Shown: piece after piece, positions 40,018-46,259 of the stretch
How the letters are laid out: each line of letters opens with the position of its first letter
Position numbering within the stretch: position 1 is the stretch's first letter
NCBI RefSeq assembly: GCF_009916105.1
Contig: NZ_JAAAXQ010000009.1
Coordinates: 1-46,259 of the forward strand
Reading direction: 5' to 3'
From: Streptomyces sp. GC420
Lineage (GTDB): Bacteria; Actinomycetota; Actinomycetes; Streptomycetales; Streptomycetaceae
DNA length: 46,259 bases
Notes under the pieces: generated by a model
Told to the model about the DNA's origin: nothing
Database searches by the model: none
What the model saw: only the letters and a program-made list of their open reading frames with translations
Position numbers and translations under genes: made by a program

Positions 40018-40652
40018 GCGCGCGCATCCTCGTGGTCGACAACTACGACAGCTTCGTCTTCAACCTCGTGCAGTACCTGTACCAGCTCGGCGCGGAGTGC
40101 GAGGTGGTGCGCAACGACGAGGTGGCCCTGAGCCACGCCCAGGACGGTTTCGACGGGGTGCTGCTCTCCCCGGGGCCCGGCGCGCCCGAGGAGGCCGGGG
40201 TCTGCATCGACATGGTGCGGCACTGCGCGGCCACGGGCGTACCGGTGTTCGGGGTGTGCCTCGGCATGCAGTCGATGATGGTGGCCTACGGCGGCGTGGT
40301 GGACCGGGCGCCCGAGCTGCTGCACGGCAAGACCTCCCCGGTGACCCACGAGGGCAAGGGTGTCTTCGCCGGGCTGCCCTCTCCCTTCACGGCGACGCGG
40401 TACCACTCGCTGGCCGCCGAGCCCGCGACGCTCCCCGCCGAGCTCGAGATCACGGCGTGGACGGGCGACGGCATCGTGATGGGGCTGCGCCACCGCGAGC
40501 TGCCGGTCGAGGGCGTCCAGTTCCATCCCGAGTCGGTTTTGACCGAGCACGGTCATCTCATGCTGGCCAACTGGCTGGTCCGGTGCGGGGACGCGGGCGC
40601 CGTGGAGCGGTCGGTGGGGCTCGCGCCGGTGGTGGGCAAGGCCGTCGCGTGA
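40014..40652 (+). CDS. Glutamine amidotransferase, PabA/TrpG type
   Basis: 212 residues. Class I glutamine amidotransferase that supplies ammonia for aminodeoxychorismate (folate) or anthranilate (tryptophan) synthesis. The catalytic triad is visible: Cys82 in VFGVCLGMQS, His171 and Glu173 in FHPES; the N-terminus ILVVDNYDSFVFNLVQYL and LSPGPGAPEEAG are typical. No synthase component I gene is nearby, so pabA and trpG cannot be told apart; the mycobacterial counterpart is Rv0013. It overlaps its neighbours on both sides by 4 bp. Confidence 0.92.
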   Translation: MSARILVVDNYDSFVFNLVQYLYQLGAECEVVRNDEVALSHAQDGFDGVLLSPGPGAPEEAGVCIDMVRHCAATGVPVFGVCLGMQSMMVAYGGVVDRAPELLHGKTSPVTHEGKGVFAGLPSPFTATRYHSLAAEPATLPAELEITAWTGDGIVMGLRHRELPVEGVQFHPESVLTEHGHLMLANWLVRCGDAGAVERSVGLAPVVGKAVA

Positions 40653-41782
40653 CCGCACTCCGCCCCGAGCACGAGGCTGCCGGAACCTCCGCCCCGTACG
40701 GCCAGGGTCCGTACGGGGCGGAGGCGTACGGCGGTGCCCGGCCCGAGGAGCGGTGGAGCGAAGCGCCCGGCGGCCCGCGGGGACACGGCCCCCAGGTCCC
40801 CCAGGTCCCCCAGGGCGCCCCGGCTCCGGGGACGTCGGTCCGCGACGGGGTCCCGGCACCCAGGACCGCGTACGACGGCCTGGACCAGGAGACGGTGGGG
40901 CTGCGCATCCCGCACGTCCCGCCCGCTGCCGCGCGGACCCGTCAGGAGACCGATCCGCCCTCCGGCGGCCGCGCCCAGAGGCGGCGCGAGGCCCAGCGGC
41001 AGGCCAGGCACGGCCGCAGACGGCGACAGGGGCCCGCGGAGCCGCCCGGACCCGCCCAGGGGCCGCCCAGGACCCGTGCCGAGGCCAGGCGGGCGGCACG
41101 TGCCCGGCGGGAGAGCCCCGCGGCCGTGGCGAGCCGGGTCGTCGGCGAGCTGTTCATCACCATGGGCGTCGTGATGCTGCTGTTCGTCACGTACCAGCTG
41201 TGGTGGACGAACGTACGCGCCCAGGCACAGGCCAACGGCGAGGCCAACAGCCTCCAGGAGGACTGGGAGAACGGCGAGCGCGCACCGGGCAGCTTCGAGC
41301 CGGGACAGGGCTTCGCCATCATGCACATCCCCAAGCTGGACGTGGTGGTCCCCATCGCGGAGGGCACGAGCAAGAAGAAGGTCCTCGACCGGGGCATGGT
41401 GGGGCACTACGCCGAGGGCAGCCTCAAGACCGCGATGCCGGGGGACAAGAAGGGCAATTTCGCGGTCGCCGGCCACCGCAACACCCACGGCGAGCCGTTC
41501 CGGTACATCAACCGGCTGAACCCGGGTGACCCGATCGTGGTGGAGACGCAGGACACGTTCTACGTCTACAAGATGGCCAGCATCCTGCCGCAGACCCCGC
41601 CGAGCAACATCGACGTGATCAGCCCCGTCCCCCCGGGTTCCGGCTTCACCGAGCCCGGCCGGTACATCACGCTGACGACCTGCACCCCCGAGTTCACCAG
41701 CAAGTACCGGATGATCGTGTGGGGCAAGATGGTCGAGGAACGACCGCGCAGCAAGGGCAAGCCGGACGCGCTGGTCGACTGA
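40649..41782 (+). CDS. Class E sortase (SrtE1-like)
   Basis: 377 residues from the GTG at 40649, overlapping the pabA-like stop by 4 bp; the frame upstream is a shadow of that gene. A long cytoplasmic N-terminus (about 1-165) is rich in Pro, Gly and Arg and includes PQVPQVPQG. One membrane helix (about 168-188, LFITMGVVMLLFVTYQLWW) precedes the sortase domain with His in VAGHRNTHGEPF, Cys in TLTTCTPEF and Arg in KYRMIVW. By position it matches SCO3850 (SrtE1), which with SrtE2 anchors long chaplins needed for aerial growth. Confidence 0.93.
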   Translation: MTALRPEHEAAGTSAPYGQGPYGAEAYGGARPEERWSEAPGGPRGHGPQVPQVPQGAPAPGTSVRDGVPAPRTAYDGLDQETVGLRIPHVPPAAARTRQETDPPSGGRAQRRREAQRQARHGRRRRQGPAEPPGPAQGPPRTRAEARRAARARRESPAAVASRVVGELFITMGVVMLLFVTYQLWWTNVRAQAQANGEANSLQEDWENGERAPGSFEPGQGFAIMHIPKLDVVVPIAEGTSKKKVLDRGMVGHYAEGSLKTAMPGDKKGNFAVAGHRNTHGEPFRYINRLNPGDPIVVETQDTFYVYKMASILPQTPPSNIDVISPVPPGSGFTEPGRYITLTTCTPEFTSKYRMIVWGKMVEERPRSKGKPDALVD

Positions 41783-41835
41783 CGCAGACGCCAGGGGTGC
41801 CGGAGACGGCCACGAGACGGGGACGGGACGGCGCG

Positions 41836-42570
41836 GTGGCGACCACAACCGACCAGCAGCAGGACGACCGGGACGCCGAGGAGTCCGCCGGGCGGCGGCG
41901 CGGGACCCGGGGTCCGGTCGCGACCGCCGTCAGCGTTCTCGGCGAACTGCTGATCACCACCGGCCTCGTCCTGGCACTCTTCGTCGTCTACTCGCTGTGG
42001 TGGACCAACGTCGTCGCCGACCGCGCGGCGGCCCGGCAGGGCGATCAGGTCCGCGACCGCTGGGCGGACGGCCCCGGCAAGCTCGACACCAGGGACGGCA
42101 TCGGCTTCCTGCACGTCCCGTCGATGACCGACGACGAGGTGCTGGTCAAGAAGGGCACCTCCGACAAGGTCCTCAACGACGGCGTGGCCGGCTACTACAC
42201 CGAGCCGGTGAAGTCGGCCCTGCCCTGGGACAAGCGGGGCAACTTCTCACTCGCCGCGCACCGCGACGGGCACGGCGCGAAGTTCCACAACATCGACAAG
42301 GTGGAGAAGGGCGACGCGATCGTCTTCGAGTCCGAGGACACCTGGTACATCTACAAGGCGTACGCCAGGCTCGCCGAGACCTCGAAGTACAACGTCGGTG
42401 TCCTCGACACCGTGCCGGAGGAGTCCGGCAGGAAGAAGCCGGGCCGGTACATCACGCTGACGACGTGCACGCCGGTGTACACCTCCACGTACCGCTTCGT
42501 GGTGTGGGGCGAGCTCGTGCGGACGGAGAAGGTCGACAAGGACCGCACCCCGCCGGCCGAACTGCGCTGA
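41836..42570 (+). CDS. Class E sortase (SrtE2-like)
   Basis: 244 residues from the GTG at 41836 (MATTTDQQQDD), preceded by GGGACGGGACGG; GTG 41797 is an alternative. A short Arg-rich cytoplasmic part, a membrane helix (about 35-57, LITTGLVLALFVVYSLWW) and the sortase domain with His in LAAHRDGHGAKF, Cys in TLTTCTPVY and Arg in TYRFVVWGE. It is tandem with and clearly related to the previous sortase and matches SCO3849 (SrtE2) by position. A strong terminator follows. Confidence 0.93.
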   Translation: MATTTDQQQDDRDAEESAGRRRGTRGPVATAVSVLGELLITTGLVLALFVVYSLWWTNVVADRAAARQGDQVRDRWADGPGKLDTRDGIGFLHVPSMTDDEVLVKKGTSDKVLNDGVAGYYTEPVKSALPWDKRGNFSLAAHRDGHGAKFHNIDKVEKGDAIVFESEDTWYIYKAYARLAETSKYNVGVLDTVPEESGRKKPGRYITLTTCTPVYTSTYRFVVWGELVRTEKVDKDRTPPAELR

Positions 42571-42587
42571 GAACCCCGGGCATGCCG

Positions 42588-42620
42588 GAGCCCCGGCACC
42601 CTTCACGGGTGCCGGGGCTC
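42588..42620. terminator. Bidirectional terminator between sortase and pknB
   Basis: Perfect 14-bp stem GAGCCCCGGCACCC (42588-42601) with GGGTGCCGGGGCTC (42607-42620), loop TTCAC, between convergent genes. Confidence 0.93.
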
Positions 42621-42645
42621 TCGTCGTTGCGTCGACCCGTGCCGG

Positions 42646-44622
<1,977 letters not shown>

Positions 44623-44769
44623 AGGTACCTACCAGCCCTCTCCGTCGGTCCCGACCGCACCCTCGTGTGGTCCGGCGGTGTGCTGTCCGGGCATACCGTA
44701 CCCGTCCCATGGTGTGCGGTACGGCCACGCGGGTCAGCTGATACAGGACCGGTACCGCTGTGACAGGAG

Positions 44770-46236
44770 TCACTTCCTGCTGTCGATGACCGCTTTCATG
44801 ACGTCCCGGGCGATGGGACCGGCAAGGCCACCACCGGTGATGTCGTCACGATTGGCCGCGCCGTCCTCGACGACCACCGCGACGGCCACCGAGTCCCCGC
44901 CGTCGGTCTTGGCATACGAGATGAACCAGGCGTAAGGCTTCTCACTGTTGTTGAGACCGTGCTGGGCGGTACCGGTCTTGCCACCGACCGTGGCACCCGG
45001 GATCGCCGCGGTGGTGCCCGTGCCGTCCGTGACGACGTACTCCATCATCCGCTGGAGCTTCTGAGCGTTGTCCGCGGAGACCGCCCGGCCGTACTCCTCC
45101 GGCTCCTGCTTCTCGACGGTGTCGAGGTTCCGCGACTTGAGCTCGCTGACCATGTAGGGCTTCATGACCACGCCGTCGTTGGCGACGGCGCCGGCGACCA
45201 TGGCCATCTGCAGCGGGGTGGCACGGTTGGACGCCTGGCCGATGCCGGCCATCGCGTTCTGCGGCCTGTTGTCCTCGGGGTAGACGCTCTCGACCGCGCG
45301 GACCGGGGTGAAGTGCTCCTCGTTGAAACCGAACTTCTCCGCCTGCTCGATCATCTTGTCGTTGCCGACATCGGCACTGATCTTGCCGAAGACGGTGTTG
45401 CAGGAGTTGCCGAGCGCCACCTTGAGCGAGCCGTTCTTGCAGCCGGTGTCGTGCTGGTTGGTGAGGTCGGTGGTGGTGTCCGGCAGCTGCCACGGCGACG
45501 GCGAGTCGGTCTTCTCGTCGATGTCGTCGTACAGGCCGTTCTCGAGCGCGGCGGCCGCCGTCACGACCTTGAAGGTGGAGCCGGGCGGGTACGTCTCGCG
45601 CAGCGCCCGGTTCAGCATCGGCTCGTCGGGGTTCTTGTCCTTCTGGAGCTTCACCCACGCCGGGGTGTCGGTGTCGGTGGAGTTCCCCGCGAACGTCGAG
45701 GGGTCGTACGACGGCGTGGAGGCCAGTGCCAGGATCGCGCCGGTCTCCGGGTCGATGGCGGCGACGGCGCCCTTCTTGTTCCCCAGGCCGTTGAAAGCGG
45801 CCTTCTGCGCCGCGCCGTTGAGCGTCGTGATGACCTGGCCGCCGCCCGGCTTCTCACCGGTGAGCATGTCGATCGTGCGGCGGAAGAAGAGCCGGTCGTC
45901 GTTGCCGGTGAGGATGCCGTCCTCGATGGACTCCAGTTGCGAGGCGCCGAAGGCCTGCGAGGCGTACCCGGTGACGGGCGCCCACATCTCGCCGTTCTTG
46001 TAGGTGCGCTTGTACTTGAAGTCGCTGCCGTTCGTCGGGACCGAGCCGGTGATGGCCTTGCCGTCGACGATGATGTCGCCGCGCGGGATCGCGTAACGCT
46101 CGATGGCGACACGGCGGTTGAGCTTGTGCGAGTTGAGTTCGTCGGCGCGGACGTACTGGATCCAGTTGTCGCGGATGAGCAGGGCGAGCACAAGGAGCCC
46201 GCAGAAGATCGCGATCCGGCGCAGGGGCTTGTTCAC
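44770..46236 (-). CDS. pbpA: Class B penicillin-binding protein (PbpA)
   Basis: 488 residues, GTG start. N-terminal membrane anchor (about 8-22), dimerisation domain (IERYAIPRGDIIVDGK), and transpeptidase domain with the three active-site motifs: STFK (Ser220), SCN (278-280) and KTGT (420-423). It crosslinks peptidoglycan and works with a RodA/FtsW-type glycosyltransferase. Upstream on the minus strand the preceding gene appears to end in a GTGA overlap with this start. Gene order pbpA-pknB matches the conserved actinobacterial wall-synthesis operon. Confidence 0.97.
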   Translation of the reverse strand: MNKPLRRIAIFCGLLVLALLIRDNWIQYVRADELNSHKLNRRVAIERYAIPRGDIIVDGKAITGSVPTNGSDFKYKRTYKNGEMWAPVTGYASQAFGASQLESIEDGILTGNDDRLFFRRTIDMLTGEKPGGGQVITTLNGAAQKAAFNGLGNKKGAVAAIDPETGAILALASTPSYDPSTFAGNSTDTDTPAWVKLQKDKNPDEPMLNRALRETYPPGSTFKVVTAAAALENGLYDDIDEKTDSPSPWQLPDTTTDLTNQHDTGCKNGSLKVALGNSCNTVFGKISADVGNDKMIEQAEKFGFNEEHFTPVRAVESVYPEDNRPQNAMAGIGQASNRATPLQMAMVAGAVANDGVVMKPYMVSELKSRNLDTVEKQEPEEYGRAVSADNAQKLQRMMEYVVTDGTGTTAAIPGATVGGKTGTAQHGLNNSEKPYAWFISYAKTDGGDSVAVAVVVEDGAANRDDITGGGLAGPIARDVMKAVIDSRK

Positions 46237-46259
46237 GGTCGGACCACCTGGGTCATCTC
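46233..46259 (-). CDS. 3' end of upstream gene, probably FtsW/RodA-type (partial)
   Basis: Only eight codons and a stop are inside the window (reading E-M-T-Q-V-V-R-P then TGA). The stop overlaps the pbpA GTG by 4 bp. From gene order it should be the SEDS glycosyltransferase gene; the visible residues alone cannot show this. Confidence 0.4.
   Translation of the reverse strand, partial: EMTQVVRP

Overview
This window is the replication-origin region of a high-GC actinobacterium, almost certainly a Streptomyces or a close relative. The evidence is strongly GC-biased third codon positions, frequent GTG and TTG starts, the Streptomyces-type DnaA boxes (TTGTCCACA and close variants), five perfect 14-bp parS sites, and the classic order rpmH-dnaA-oriC-dnaN-gnd-recF-gyrB-gyrA. 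No species can be named from the sequence alone.

Left arm (1-13.8 kb). It begins inside murJ (lipid II flippase), followed by a membrane pseudokinase, an ECF sigma factor of the SigM type with its zinc-binding anti-sigma factor, and trxB-trxA behind a textbook SigR promoter. Across a bidirectional gap the genes turn to the minus strand: a GNAT protein, parB-parA, rsmG, a short Jag/KhpB-type protein, yidC, yidD, rnpA and rpmH. They are transcribed away from the origin. The parS sites lie in this arm, four of them inside coding sequence.

Origin (13.8-17 kb). rpmH and dnaA diverge from a region where I see two facing promoters of similar design and a perfect DnaA box. The oriC lies between dnaA and dnaN and carries about 18 DnaA-box-like 9-mers. 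dnaN, gnd, recF, a DUF721 gene, gyrB, gyrA and a DUF3566 membrane protein follow on the plus strand.

Right arm (26.6-46.3 kb). tRNA-Ile and tRNA-Ala, which as I recall lie close together in mycobacteria, are here separated by about 4.8 kb. That interval holds a DLW-39 peptide, an unrecognised secreted membrane-anchored protein with a TTA codon, and an HTH regulator-Ser/Thr kinase pair. Then come a DUF5324 gene (in the mycobacterial cwsA position), ppiA, a zinc-finger rhomboid protease, a small secreted protein resembling spore-associated SapA, an LCP-family ligase, crgA, DUF881, a sortase, a 53-residue membrane protein, a pabA/trpG-like amidotransferase, two more class E sortases, and the minus-strand morphogenesis genes pknB and pbpA, with the last codons of an upstream gene at the edge. 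A second dense cluster of DnaA boxes sits about 21 kb from oriC, upstream of the LCP gene and downstream of crgA.

Together the genes couple replication initiation (dnaA, oriC, distal DnaA boxes), segregation (parABS), topology (gyrase), membrane insertion (yidC, yidD), peptidoglycan synthesis (murJ, pbpA, pknB, LCP) and hyphal septation (crgA). Most of the window is conserved core genome. The less ordinary parts are the distal DnaA-box cluster, the in-frame parS sites, the tRNA-bounded interval and the inserted secreted protein.
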